Assembly: GCF_023656745.1 (NCBI RefSeq)
Contig: NZ_JAMOKO010000018.1
Location: forward strand, 1 to 41,409
Length of the DNA: 41,409 nt
Origin: Collinsella sp. BG-O-102
GTDB taxonomy: Bacteria > Actinomycetota > Coriobacteriia > Coriobacteriales > Coriobacteriaceae
Direction of reading: 5' to 3'
The notes below the pieces were generated by a model. The model searched no databases. It had not been told where the DNA came from and worked only from the letters and a program-made list of their open reading frames with translations. The translations under genes and the position numbers were made by a program. This document shows positions 33,608-41,409 of this stretch, in pieces; positions within the stretch are counted from its first letter, which is position 1, and the number at the start of each line of letters is the position of its first letter.

Positions 33608-33871
33608 ATGATTTCGTTTGATTACAAGCCTCAGGGCGTGTGTGCTCGCAATATTCACCTTGACCTTTCCGATGACGGCAACAAGGTGATAGGCGTTGAG
33701 TTTACCGGTGGCTGCGACGGCAATCTCAAGGCAATCTCCAAGCTGGTCGAGGGCGCTCCTGCCGATCGCGTAATCGAGGTTCTCGCCGGTAATACCTGCG
33801 GTATGAAAAAGACCTCCTGCGCCGACCAGCTTACGCGCGCCATCGAGGCCGCTCGCGCCGAGATCGCCTAA
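33608..33871 (+). CDS. TSCPD-domain protein (TIGR03905-like)
   Basis: 87 aa. Whole protein is a TSCPD-type domain: conserved FTGGCDGNLKAISKLVEG and the near-C-terminal TSCADQL (69-75, usually TSCPDQL). Four cysteines (C12, C36, C64, C71) could bind a metal. The same domain ends some B12-dependent ribonucleotide reductases; free-standing members have no known function. GAGAGGGG precedes ATG 33608. A GATAAT (33568-33573) with TTGCAT 15 bp upstream is a possible promoter. The stop overlaps the next start (TAATG). Confidence 0.85.
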   Translation: MISFDYKPQGVCARNIHLDLSDDGNKVIGVEFTGGCDGNLKAISKLVEGAPADRVIEVLAGNTCGMKKTSCADQLTRAIEAARAEIA

Positions 33872-35082
33872 TGGGTATCGCCGATCACATCAAGAACGGA
33901 ATATCGCGTCGCGGCTTTGTACTCGGTGGGGCTGCCGCGGGCGCTGCCACGGTGCTTGCCGGATGCTCGAAAAAAACGGGTACCAGCGATGATGCCGCCG
34001 GCGAGCCGCAGGTTATCAAGGACGATTCCAAAATTATCTCGATTACGGATGAGTATGAGGCTGTCGACATCGATCTTGAGCCGGCGGCGTCGTGGACGCT
34101 GCCTCTGGGTACGCTGCTGTACTACTGCGACGGCGATTACGCCGCGGCGATGATGGCGCCCGCATCGGCATTGCACGCCAACACGCTCGGTGTGCTCAAC
34201 CTGGGCGATGGCTCGCTTACCACATTAATCGAGGATCCTATCGAGGGCACGGGATATGCATTCTACGATGTCCGCGCCGGCGACGGCGTATTCGCGTGGG
34301 TTGAGATGAACTTTGCCAATTCATCGTGGAAGCTCTACGCTCAAAATCTGTCGGGCGCTTCGCTCTCTGGCGATGTGGTTGAGCTCGATCGAGGTGGCAA
34401 GGACTATGATCCGCCCCTGTTTACGGCGTTCGGGTCATCAGTCATCTGGTATAAAATGCCTTCGGCAGGCGGCAATAAAACGAGTAGTGATTCGTTTTGC
34501 TATCGTCGCTCACTTGATGAATCCAAGGCCGAGACAATTTGGAAATCGACGGGCCGCTTTGCATCGGCCCCGCGCGCGAGCGACGGCATTTTGACCATCT
34601 CGCCGCGTGTCCGCAACGACGAGGGCGTCTACTACGGCATAACGGCAATCGATCTGACCGACGGCAACAACACCAAGCGTGCCCAGCTAGTCCTTCCCTC
34701 GTCAGTCTCGCCTTTCGAGGCCGTGTATATGGGCGATACCTTCGTGTTTTCTATCGAGGCGGCCTATAGCGGCGTGGGCAGCCTGGGCAATATGGGCACG
34801 TATATCGGTAATGAGGGAGGGCCGTACCTCTTTCTGTCACGCGAGCCGCTCGCATGTGCGGCTGGCAAGAAGAATAAATACCTTGTTAAGGTACAGGCGT
34901 CGCATTTCCTGATCGACACCTCTGCCAAGACCTATGGCTCGCTGCTGTCGCCCGACCGCGCTTTGGAGTATGGCGATTATCCAGCTACGGCGGGAAAATC
35001 GGACTCATTCCTTACGTACGCCACGGTGCGCAACAGCCAGGGTATACCAGAGACGGTCGCTGCACGCCTATTCTCTCTTTAA
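33871..35082 (+). CDS. Tat-exported lipoprotein, probable beta-propeller, function unknown
   Basis: 403 aa. Twin-arginine motif SRRGFVL (12-18) and lipobox VLAGC with Cys32: a folded protein exported by Tat and lipid-anchored. The mature part has repeated strands with W/Y-containing turns (FAWVEMNFANSSWKLYAQNL, SVIWYKMP), suggesting a propeller; no catalytic motif is recognised. Translation is coupled to the TSCPD gene by TAATG. Confidence 0.8.
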   Translation: MGIADHIKNGISRRGFVLGGAAAGAATVLAGCSKKTGTSDDAAGEPQVIKDDSKIISITDEYEAVDIDLEPAASWTLPLGTLLYYCDGDYAAAMMAPASALHANTLGVLNLGDGSLTTLIEDPIEGTGYAFYDVRAGDGVFAWVEMNFANSSWKLYAQNLSGASLSGDVVELDRGGKDYDPPLFTAFGSSVIWYKMPSAGGNKTSSDSFCYRRSLDESKAETIWKSTGRFASAPRASDGILTISPRVRNDEGVYYGITAIDLTDGNNTKRAQLVLPSSVSPFEAVYMGDTFVFSIEAAYSGVGSLGNMGTYIGNEGGPYLFLSREPLACAAGKKNKYLVKVQASHFLIDTSAKTYGSLLSPDRALEYGDYPATAGKSDSFLTYATVRNSQGIPETVAARLFSL

Positions 35083-35141
35083 GCTTAGAGGGGTTAAAAA
35101 GGCGCCAACAGGGGAATAAACGCGTTGTAATTGTGAGTACC

Positions 35142-35180
35142 GCCCGCCGAGCTGCCGCGTCATAGCGGCATCCGGCGGGC
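35142..35180 (+). terminator. Hairpin after the lipoprotein gene, possible terminator
   Basis: gcccgccg (35142-35149) with cggcgggc (35173-35180), and an inner tgccgc/gcggca stem. Very stable but without a T run. A -10-like TAAAAT (35191-35196) for the next operon follows. Confidence 0.5.
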
Positions 35181-35235
35181 TCAGGTGCGTTAAAATGGGC
35201 TTGTTCTTAGCTAATTGAGACAGGGGGGCCGTGTT

Positions 35236-35958
35236 ATGGCTTCAGATGCAAAAAAGATTCTGCTGGTCGAGGATGAGAAGGCAATCCGTGACGCCGTCGC
35301 TGCCTATCTCGAGCGCGAAGGCTACTGGGTTGTGGGCGTCGGCGACGGCCAGTCCGCGATCGAGGAGTTCGAGAAGCATCAGTTCGACCTGGTCGTGCTC
35401 GACCTTATGCTCCCCAAGATTCCCGGCGAGCGCGTTTGCCGCACCATTCGCGATACCTCAGATGTCCCCATCATCATGCTGACGGCTAAGGGCGAGATCG
35501 AGGACCGTATTATCGGTCTTGAGCTCGGCGCCGACGACTATCTGATTAAGCCGTTCTCGCCGCGCGAGCTCGTCGCCCGCGTTCGCGCTCTGTTCCGCCG
35601 TGCCCATCAGGCCGACGAGCCCGCCGTCGAGGTACTCGACTTCGGCGATCTGGTCATCGATATCTCGGGCCACAAGATCTTGGTCGAGGGCAAGGAAGTC
35701 GATCTGACGGCTTCCGAGTTTAAGCTGCTCACCACGCTTGCCCGCCATCCCGGCCGTGTGTATAACCGCATGGAGCTGGTCGAGAAAGTGCTCGGGTATG
35801 ACTTTGAGGGCTATGAGCGCACCATCGATAGCCACGTGAAGAATCTTCGCGCCAAGCTGGGCGATGATCCCAAGAAGCCCAAGTGGCTCTACACCGTCCA
35901 TGGTGTCGGCTATCGCTTCGAGGCTCCGGCCAAGACCGATAAGTCGGACGAGAAATAG
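35236..35958 (+). CDS. OmpR/PhoB-family response regulator
   Basis: 240 aa. Receiver domain with acidic pocket VEDE (11-14), phospho-acceptor D56 in VVLDLMLP and Lys in LIKPFSP. C-terminal winged helix with DLTASEFKLLTTLARHPGRVYNR and YERTIDSHVKNLRAKLGDD. It pairs with the histidine kinase 11 bp downstream. ATG 35236 is chosen by distance to the G-rich site at 35222-35228. Target genes are not evident. Confidence 0.94.
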   Translation: MASDAKKILLVEDEKAIRDAVAAYLEREGYWVVGVGDGQSAIEEFEKHQFDLVVLDLMLPKIPGERVCRTIRDTSDVPIIMLTAKGEIEDRIIGLELGADDYLIKPFSPRELVARVRALFRRAHQADEPAVEVLDFGDLVIDISGHKILVEGKEVDLTASEFKLLTTLARHPGRVYNRMELVEKVLGYDFEGYERTIDSHVKNLRAKLGDDPKKPKWLYTVHGVGYRFEAPAKTDKSDEK

Positions 35959-35969
35959 GGAAATCACAT

Positions 35970-37535
35970 ATGACACCTGCGCGCTTTGAAATCGGACAAA
36001 AGCACAAGCAGGAGAGCGAGGCGGGTTCCAAGGCTAGTTGGAACACGCCTCGTTCCGATTCACGGCCAACGATGAGCTATCCCTCGCGCATGGCACTTGC
36101 TTTTGCTCTGACATCGCTCATGACGGTATTGGTGCTGGTGGGCGTTGTCTCTGTTGTGTGGGGCACGGTCTTTTCGGATTACACACGCTCCAATATCGTC
36201 GAAATCGCAAATTCCGCTGCCGAGAAGTTGGCGACCTCATATGAGGAAAACGGCTCTTGGACCGCGGGAGAACTGCGCACGGTCGCAACGTCGAGTTTGG
36301 TTTCCGACGATCTGGGCATGCAGGTCGTCAATAAAAAGGGTGTGATCGTTTATGACGATTCCTGGCCCTCGGCAAGCGCCACCGCCGATGTACGCGAAAA
36401 CCAGGCTACGACCGACGACACGAGCGGCAAGAGGGCATCGCATAGCCCGGTCTCGTCTGCTCCAACCGACTCCGATAGCGTTGCTAACGTCGAGATTGTA
36501 ACGTCTTCCGGCGAGCATGCCGGACAGGTAAAGCTGTGGGCCATCGGCTCCGACGCTCTGCTCACCAAGGCGGACTCTGCGTTTAGGGAGAAGACCTTTA
36601 ACGCCATGGCCCTCGCCGCGGTTGTTGCAATCTGCATTTCGGTCGTTATCGGATCGCTCGTGTCGCGCATGCTCACCAAACCGATTCATCGCATCACCAG
36701 TACCGCAAAGCAAATCCGTGACGGCGACCTGTCGGCTCGCACGGGGCTGCGCGGTGATGACGAGATCGATCAGCTGGGTGAGACCTTCGATGAGATGGCC
36801 ACCTCGCTCGAGAAGGATATGAAACACGAGAAGCGCCTGACCTCAGACGTTGCACACGAGCTTCGCACGCCGCTTATGGCCATGCTCGCAACGGTCGAGG
36901 CCATGCAGGATGGCGTGTATCCCACCGACGATGAGCATTTGGAGACCGTTGCTTCCGAGACGCGTCGCCTGGCTCGTCTGGTGCAGCAGATGCTCGACCT
37001 ATCGCGTATGGAAAACAGCACGGCTCCGCTCAATCTAGAACCGGTGGACATGGTTCCGTTCGTGCGATCGATTGTGAACGGCCAGGAGCGTCTGTTTGCC
37101 GACCGTGACCTTCGTCTTCGCTTTGCAGATGAAACCCAAGGGCACGACGATGTCGTCGAGGCCGATCCCGACATGATCACGCAATGTGTTATCAACCTCA
37201 TGAGCAACGCCATGCGCTACACCCCCGAGGGCGGTTGGGTCGTGGTGTCGGTGCTCAGTGACCGCAGGCACGTCAGCATTGCCGTTTCTGATACCGGCAT
37301 CGGTATTGCCAAGGACGATCTGTCGCGCATTTTCGGGCGGTTTTGGCGCGCCGATGCCAGCCGCGCCCGCGAAGCTGGCGGCCTGGGCGTCGGCCTCGCC
37401 GTGACCAAGCAGATCGTCGAGCGTCACCATGGCTACATATCCGTGGAGTCGGAGCTTGGAAAGGGTACGACTTTTACAATTCATCTGCCCCGCGAGCACA
37501 CGGCGGACGCGGCATCTACTACAATGGAGCACTAG
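35970..37535 (+). CDS. Sensor histidine kinase (HAMP-HisKA-HATPase)
   Basis: 521 aa. Two membrane helices (about 41-64 and 211-233) bracket an extracytoplasmic sensor of about 145 residues with a Ser/Thr/Asp-rich disordered loop (133-172). HAMP follows (about 234-285), then HisKA with H296 in DVAHELRTPL, and HATPase with N-box NLMSNAMRYTP, DTGIGI and GLGVGLAV. It forms a two-component system with the regulator upstream. The signal is unknown. Confidence 0.94.
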   Translation: MTPARFEIGQKHKQESEAGSKASWNTPRSDSRPTMSYPSRMALAFALTSLMTVLVLVGVVSVVWGTVFSDYTRSNIVEIANSAAEKLATSYEENGSWTAGELRTVATSSLVSDDLGMQVVNKKGVIVYDDSWPSASATADVRENQATTDDTSGKRASHSPVSSAPTDSDSVANVEIVTSSGEHAGQVKLWAIGSDALLTKADSAFREKTFNAMALAAVVAICISVVIGSLVSRMLTKPIHRITSTAKQIRDGDLSARTGLRGDDEIDQLGETFDEMATSLEKDMKHEKRLTSDVAHELRTPLMAMLATVEAMQDGVYPTDDEHLETVASETRRLARLVQQMLDLSRMENSTAPLNLEPVDMVPFVRSIVNGQERLFADRDLRLRFADETQGHDDVVEADPDMITQCVINLMSNAMRYTPEGGWVVVSVLSDRRHVSIAVSDTGIGIAKDDLSRIFGRFWRADASRAREAGGLGVGLAVTKQIVERHHGYISVESELGKGTTFTIHLPREHTADAASTTMEH

Positions 37536-37644
37536 CTTTTCGCTATTCGGTGAAGGAGGGGCCGCGTCCCTGCCGCTCCGAGTTTGCGAAAACGTGCGGG
37601 AAAGAACCCGCATTACTGTCGTATTTTGGTAAGGAGTGACTCAC
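37536..37644 (+). promoter_or_regulatory. purC leader
   Basis: 109 bp. A small hairpin tgcggg-aaagaa-cccgca (37595-37612) is followed by a modest T-containing stretch and the purC ribosome site AAGGAG. Not a recognisable purine riboswitch. Confidence 0.4.
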
Positions 37645-38532
37645 GTGACAACGATGGAGCGTCGTCCGGATTCCCGTGGCAAGGTTCGTGATATTTACGA
37701 TGCCGGTGAAAACCTGCTGATGGTCGCCACCGACCGCATTTCTGCGTTCGACTTCATTCTTCCCGACGAGATTCCGTTTAAGGGAGAGGTGCTCAATCGC
37801 ATCTCGGCATTCTGGTTCGATAAGTTTGCCGACATCGTCCCCAACCATCTCGTTTCCATCGACCCGGCGGATTTCCCCGAGGAGTTTGCTGAGTATCGTG
37901 ACTACCTCGCTGGCCGCGCCATGCTGGTTAAGAAGGCCCAGACGATTCCTATCGAGTGCATCGTCCGCGGCTATCTGACCGGTTCGGGCAAGAAGACCTA
38001 TGACGAGAACGGCACCGTCTGCGGCATTCAGCTGCCCGAGGGTCTGACCGAGGCCTCAAAGCTTCCCGAGCCGCTGTTCACGCCGTCCACGAAGGCCGAG
38101 ATCGGCGACCACGACGAGAATATCTCGTTTGAGCGTTGCTGCGAGATCGTGGGTGAGGACATCGCCGCGCAGATTCGCGACCTGTCCCTCAGGATCTACA
38201 AGGCCGCTGCCGAGTACGCCGCGACCCGTGGCATCATCATTGCCGACACCAAGTTCGAGTTTGGTGTCATCGATGGCAAGGTCACGCTGATCGACGAGTG
38301 CCTCACGCCCGACTCCAGCCGTTTCTGGCCTGCTGCCAGCTACGAGGAGGGCAAGATCCAGCCTAGCTACGACAAGCAATTCGTCCGCAATTGGCTCAAG
38401 GCCAACTGGGATATGACGGGGGAGACCCCGCACCTGCCCGCCGAGGTCATCGATGGCACGTCCGAGCGCTATCGCGAGGCCTTCCAGATCATCACGGGCT
38501 CCCAGTTCACAAGCATGAAGGAGAACGCATAA
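37645..38532 (+). CDS. purC: Phosphoribosylaminoimidazole-succinocarboxamide synthase (SAICAR synthetase)
   Basis: 295 aa, the longer form of the family. ATP-dependent condensation of CAIR with aspartate; its product SAICAR is a substrate of the purB enzyme in this window. Motifs: GKVRDIYD, ATDRISAFDF, ECIVRGYLTGSG, IADTKFEFG, LIDECLTPDSSRFWP. GTG 37645 follows AAGGAG by 8 bases; a GTG three codons earlier overlaps that site. The next gene starts immediately after the stop. Confidence 0.96.
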   Translation: MTTMERRPDSRGKVRDIYDAGENLLMVATDRISAFDFILPDEIPFKGEVLNRISAFWFDKFADIVPNHLVSIDPADFPEEFAEYRDYLAGRAMLVKKAQTIPIECIVRGYLTGSGKKTYDENGTVCGIQLPEGLTEASKLPEPLFTPSTKAEIGDHDENISFERCCEIVGEDIAAQIRDLSLRIYKAAAEYAATRGIIIADTKFEFGVIDGKVTLIDECLTPDSSRFWPAASYEEGKIQPSYDKQFVRNWLKANWDMTGETPHLPAEVIDGTSERYREAFQIITGSQFTSMKENA

Positions 38533-39108
38533 GTGAGTACCCGTAGCGCCACGAACAAGCGCACGCAATCCCACGAAGTTACCGGGGTTGCGCGCAAGTC
38601 TGCCGCATCTGCTAAGCCCGCCCGCCAAGCAGCGAGCTCCGTTCGCGTCGTGCCGGCTTCGTCTAAGGCACGCCGCAAAGAGCTCGAGAAGGGCGAGAAC
38701 CTCGAGGGCCTCTCTAAAGAGGAGAAGCGCGCCCGCAAGGCTAAGCAGCGCGCCAAGGAGGACCGCATCTATACGGTGTCGAATATCCTCCTCAAGCAGG
38801 ACGAGGACTACACCAAGCGCCGTCGCATCTGGTGGATTGTGCTCGCCATTGGCATGGTGCTCGTCGTGGCAATTTGGGCCTCGCTGTACTTCGCTCCCGC
38901 TGGCATGGTGTCCAGCCCTGTCCAGATGGTCGGCATCGTTTTGTCCTATGTCATCATCCTAGGTGACTTTATCTACGACTTCGCTCGTATTCGTCCCTTG
39001 CGCAACATGTACCGCGCGCAGGCCGAGGGCATGTCCGAGAACAAGCTCAACGCTCTTATCGAGCGCGCAGCTGCCGAGGAGGACAAGAAGGACTCCAAGA
39101 AGAAGTAG
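38533..39108 (+). CDS. Two-helix membrane protein with basic N-terminal region
   Basis: 191 aa. Residues 1-95 are basic and disordered to helical (KARRKELEKGENLEGLSKEEKRARKAKQRAKED). Two membrane helices (about 99-122 and 130-148) follow, then a short cytoplasmic tail with a Lys-rich end. It starts at GTG 38533, directly after the purC stop, with AGGAGAAC upstream. No named family is recognised; it is unrelated to purine synthesis by sequence. Confidence 0.8.
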   Translation: MSTRSATNKRTQSHEVTGVARKSAASAKPARQAASSVRVVPASSKARRKELEKGENLEGLSKEEKRARKAKQRAKEDRIYTVSNILLKQDEDYTKRRRIWWIVLAIGMVLVVAIWASLYFAPAGMVSSPVQMVGIVLSYVIILGDFIYDFARIRPLRNMYRAQAEGMSENKLNALIERAAAEEDKKDSKKK

Positions 39109-39138
39109 CGTTTGCATCCATACTTATCGCTAAGATAT

Positions 39139-39169
39139 AAGGCGCGTCGTTTTTGCGGCGCGCCTTTTT
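39139..39169 (+). terminator. Terminator after the purC operon
   Basis: aaggcgcgtcg (39139-39149) with cggcgcgcctt (39156-39166, one G-U), then a T run. Confidence 0.88.
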
Positions 39170-39197
39170 ACTGTTCTATAGATAGATGGAGTGGCAC

Positions 39198-40478
39198 ATG
39201 ATTCGAGCTGCCCTGACGGTCGAAGAGGCCCTGGAGGGCATGAAGTCCCTGGAGCCCAAGATTAAAAACTATGCGCGCCTGGTTGTCCGCAAGGGCGTAA
39301 ACGTTAAGCCCGGCCAGGAAGTCGTCGTTCAGTCTCCGGTTGAGTGCGCGCCGTTTGCGCGCGTGGTGGTCGCGGAGGCCTATGCTGCCGGCGCCGGCCA
39401 CGTGACGGTCATCTGGGCCGATGATGCCGTGACGAGGCTCACGTACGAGCATGTCGAGAAAAGCTATTTTGAGCAGACGCCCGAGTGGAAGCGCCTGCAG
39501 CTGGATTCCCTGGCCCAGGACGGTGCCTGCTTTATCTTTATCGAGGGTGCGGACCCCGCCGCCCTTAAGGGCATCGATCCCGCTAAGCCCGCTGCAGCTT
39601 CTAAGGCAAAGAACACGCAGTGCAAAGTTTTCCGCCGTGGACTGGATTACAACATCAATCCGTGGTGCATCGCCGGCGCTCCGGTCGTGGCTTGGGCGCG
39701 CGAGGTGTTCCCGGGAGACGCCGATGAGGTTGCAATCTATAAGCTGTGGAATGCGATTCTGCACACCGCTCGCGCCGATGGCCAGGACCCAGAGAGCGAC
39801 TGGGAGCTCCACGACGCCGCATTCGAAAAGAACCTGCGTTTCCTGAACGACAATCGTTTCGACTGCCTGCATTACACCGCGGCAAATGGAACCGATCTGA
39901 TGATTGGCATGACGAAGGGTCACGAGTGGGCCGGCGGCAAGGGCAAGACGCCCGATGGGCACCCCTTCTTCCCCAACATTCCCACCGAGGAAGTCTTCAC
40001 TTCGCCCGATCGCATGCGCGCCGACGGTATCGTGTACTCGGCCATGCCGCTCATCCACCACGGCAATAAGGTCGACGATTTTTGGATTAAGTTCGAGGGC
40101 GGCCGCGTGGTGGACTACGACGCCCGCGTGGGCAAGGCAACGCTTGCAAGTATCATCGATACGGACGAGGGCGCTGCTCACCTGGGAGAGGTCGCGCTCA
40201 TTTCCAAGAACACGCCGATCCGCGAAAGTGGTGTTCTGTTCTACGATACGCTCTATGACGAGAACGCTAGCTGCCATCTCGCGCTAGGTGTCGGTTTCCC
40301 CGAATGCATCGAGGGTGGGTACGACATGTCCAAGGAGGAGCTCCTGGAGCATGGTGTTAACGTCTCGAGCACGCACGTCGATTTTATGATCGGCACGGAC
40401 GACATCGATATTACGGGCATTACGCCTGATGGACGTGAAGTTGTGATTTTCCAGAACGGCCAATGGAGTTGGGAATAG
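39198..40478 (+). CDS. Aminopeptidase, M29 family
   Basis: 426 aa metallo-aminopeptidase like AmpS/PepS. The C-terminal half has the family metal-binding segments NIPTEEVFTSPDR, GEVALISKNTPI, ENASCHLALG and STHVDFMIG, so the site appears complete. The N-terminal half is the alpha/beta domain beginning NYARLVVRKGVNVKPGQEVVV. ATG 39198 has GGAG 6 bases upstream; an ATG four codons earlier overlaps that site. The tRNA-Lys promoter overlaps its 3' end. Confidence 0.93.
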   Translation: MIRAALTVEEALEGMKSLEPKIKNYARLVVRKGVNVKPGQEVVVQSPVECAPFARVVVAEAYAAGAGHVTVIWADDAVTRLTYEHVEKSYFEQTPEWKRLQLDSLAQDGACFIFIEGADPAALKGIDPAKPAAASKAKNTQCKVFRRGLDYNINPWCIAGAPVVAWAREVFPGDADEVAIYKLWNAILHTARADGQDPESDWELHDAAFEKNLRFLNDNRFDCLHYTAANGTDLMIGMTKGHEWAGGKGKTPDGHPFFPNIPTEEVFTSPDRMRADGIVYSAMPLIHHGNKVDDFWIKFEGGRVVDYDARVGKATLASIIDTDEGAAHLGEVALISKNTPIRESGVLFYDTLYDENASCHLALGVGFPECIEGGYDMSKEELLEHGVNVSSTHVDFMIGTDDIDITGITPDGREVVIFQNGQWSWE

Positions 40479-40497
40479 TCCCAGACCGTGGTACAAT
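40469..40497 (+). promoter_or_regulatory. tRNA-Lys promoter
   Basis: -35 TTGGGA (40469-40474), 17-bp spacer, -10 TACAAT (40492-40497). The -35 overlaps the last codons of the aminopeptidase gene. Confidence 0.75.
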
Positions 40498-40506
40498 GCC
40501 ACCCGC

Positions 40507-40579
40507 GGGCCGTTAGCTCAGCTGGCAGAGCAGGGGACTTTTAATCCCAAGGTCCAGGGTTCGAACCCCTGACGGCCCA
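40507..40579 (+). tRNA. tRNA-Lys (TTT)
   Basis: Acceptor GGGCCGT with ACGGCCC, loop CTTTTAA (anticodon TTT), T-arm AGGGTTCGAACCCCT, discriminator A. Unlike the other tRNAs here, CCA is not encoded (ACCCA follows). The last 17 bases belong to the 89-bp direct repeat. Confidence 0.95.
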
Positions 40580-40651
40580 CCCAAAGATTGTTGAGACGGT
40601 CAACTTCGGTTGGCCGTCTTTTTTGTTGCCGGTGCACGGGTTCGAACCCGT
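40563..40651 (+). repeat. 89-bp direct repeat, copy 1 (tRNA-Lys tail + terminator + palindrome)
   Basis: Contains the tRNA-Lys 3' end (40563-40579), its terminator, and the 16-base palindrome acgggttcgaacccgt (40636-40651), which is T-arm-like in both orientations. Identical over 89 bases to 40742-40830. Confidence 0.92.
40594..40624 (+). terminator. tRNA-Lys terminator
   Basis: 11-bp stem agacggtcaac/gttggccgtct (one G-U) closed by the stable C(TTCG)G loop, then six Ts. An identical copy lies at 40773-40803 in the repeat. Confidence 0.92.
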
Positions 40652-40741
40652 CGGGGCGCGGAGCTGAGTAAACGCGTGAGCGTTTGCCAGCGCAGCGCGC
40701 AAGGCGCGAAAGCGCCGCAGCGGCCGCCTGCGGAGCAGGCT
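40652..40741 (+). repeat. tRNA-Lys cassette core of mini-hairpins
   Basis: 90 bases between the two 89-bp copies, made almost wholly of hairpins: aaacgc-gtga-gcgttt (40670-40685), ggcgc-gaaa-gcgcc (40703-40716) and gcctgc-gga-gcaggc (40726-40740). Two loops are GNRA-type. It shares order and partial sequence with the tRNA-Gly cassette core (AAACGCG..AGCGTTT, GCAAGG, CCGCAGC). Confidence 0.75.
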
Positions 40742-40830
40742 GAACCCCTGACGGCCCACCCAAAGATTGTTGAGACGGTCAACTTCGGTTGGCCGTCTTT
40801 TTTGTTGCCGGTGCACGGGTTCGAACCCGT
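40742..40830 (+). repeat. 89-bp direct repeat, copy 2 (orphan tRNA-Lys tail)
   Basis: Exact copy of 40563-40651. It carries only the last 17 bases of tRNA-Lys and so cannot encode a tRNA, but keeps a complete terminator and the palindrome. Beyond 40830 the sequence diverges into an AT-rich tract. Confidence 0.92.
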
Positions 40831-41355
40831 ATCTATCTATATATAAGAACGCTTGGCGAACAAAACCCGCCTTTTACCGATGGGAAACAAATAGCTGATG
40901 CCTTTGGAGTAAAGTAGCGCTCCAGAGATGACCGATGTCTCAATACTCATAAAACAGCTGGTCATCGCCAATATCAGAAGCCAATGCTTCAGTTTTAACC
41001 TCAGTGACGCGACTGAGGGATCTATTCATTTGTGAACAAAATATGGAGTGCGCGATTCCCGCCCCCGGGGCCCCTCCGGTCTGGCAATATATCTCCTTGC
41101 CGCGCGGCCCGGTGGAACCGGATGAGCCGCAAAGCGTGCACCTTGAGAACCGGATACTGCGAGGATGGACACACCAGATGTGTCGCATCCGGGCAGACAT
41201 CGAACCATTTGAAATGGTCTAACTTGGATTTGTTTTTCGCAAGGCCGCCGAGAGGCGGCCCCGAGAAATTCCTTTTCCTATACTAGAACCATATGAATCG
41301 AACGGAACCGATCAGCTAATAGTTGTGAGGACCGGACGGGCTCGAAGCCCATTTA
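40831..41355. other. Leader region upstream of the rRNA operon
   Basis: 525 bp without a convincing gene. An AT-rich segment (40831-41060) is followed by a GC-rich one. Visible: the palindrome gacaca..tgtgtc near 41167, the perfect hairpin ggccgcc-gaga-ggcggcc (41244-41261), and a -10-like TATACT (41280-41285) about 70 bases before 16S, without a clear -35. A short leftward frame reading MNRSLSRVTEVKTEA has no ribosome site and may be a gene remnant. Confidence 0.5.
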
Positions 41356-41409
41356 TTTTGGACGGAGAGTTCGATCCTGGCTCAGGATGAACGCTGGCGG
41401 CGCGCCTAA
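41356..41409 (+). rRNA. 16S ribosomal RNA, 5' end only
   Basis: ttttggacggagagttcgat and the universal start region cctggctcaggatgaacg, followed by ctggcggcgcgcctaa, mark the first 54 bases of a 16S gene cut by the window edge. The 5' boundary is approximate. Confidence 0.95.

Noticed and set aside
37536-37644. Possible purine riboswitch before purC
   Set aside because: Only one small hairpin; none of the conserved purine or PRPP aptamer elements is visible.
40518-40816. Leftward frames over tRNA-Lys and its duplicate (peptides like RQGFEPWTLGLK)
   Set aside because: Antisense translation of tRNA; a common source of false proteins. The repeat structure explains the sequence.
40940-41200. 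86-codon leftward frame upstream of 16S
   Set aside because: Only its C-terminal 29 residues look protein-like; no ribosome site. At most a gene remnant.

Overview
The window looks like the replication-origin region of a Gram-positive actinobacterium of the class Coriobacteriia, most likely Collinsella or a close relative. The grounds are the gene order (dciA-recF-dnaN-dnaA leftward, rpmH-rnpA-yidD-yidC-jag-rsmG-parA-parB rightward), high GC outside one segment, paired WYL regulators, an LPxTG surface protein and the 16S 5' end at the right edge. The genus is an inference from overall character, not from a search.

Layout. 1-690: a leftward tRNA cluster (Ile-Ala-Ile) with terminators, then a large 34-bp-armed inverted repeat. 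690-8423: leftward gyrA, gyrB, dciA, recF and dnaN. 8424-8661: the dnaA-dnaN gap, with an AT-rich stretch, a TAA/TAG triplet run and DnaA-box-like sites; this is my oriC call. 8662-11826: leftward dnaA and, directly upstream of it, an unusual GHKL-ATPase gene with a Q/P/Y-rich linker and a C-terminal winged helix. 11827-12099: more DnaA-box-like repeats and a strong rpmH promoter. 12100-17140: the rightward rpmH-to-parB block. The part from about 14.28 kb onward is clearly AT-richer and carries three perfect parS sites spaced exactly 39 bp apart. 17.3-24.3 kb: rlmN (leftward), ddl, an exonuclease-DinG helicase, and two leftward WYL regulators. 24.4-27.9 kb: an M28-peptidase-like membrane protein with a degenerate active site split by a very large disordered insert, plus a small membrane protein. 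27.9-31.3 kb: a thioester (TQXA) / Cna-B / LPATG adhesin. 31.6-32.03 kb: tRNA-Gly followed by cassettes that repeat its 3' end. 32.1-40.5 kb: purB, a TSCPD protein, a Tat lipoprotein, an OmpR-type two-component system, purC, a membrane protein and an M29 aminopeptidase. 40.5-40.83 kb: tRNA-Lys with an 89-bp exact duplication of its tail and terminator around a hairpin-rich core. 41356-41409: the first bases of a 16S rRNA gene.

How the genes work together. The centre is the machinery for initiating and segregating the chromosome: DnaA, beta clamp, RecF, helicase loader, gyrase, and ParABS. A 12-mer, CTGTTGAAAACT, occurs four times between 8.6 and 11.9 kb. DnaA carries an Asp-to-Asn change in its DNA-recognition signature, so a lineage-specific DnaA box is a coherent hypothesis. 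The GHKL-winged-helix protein sits within this origin region and is probably co-transcribed with dnaA, which makes it the best candidate for an undescribed origin-linked regulator. The second unusual signal is a family of tRNA-tail cassettes: two unrelated tRNA genes are each followed by an inverted T-arm, a shared run of mini-hairpins, and a repeated tRNA 3' end.
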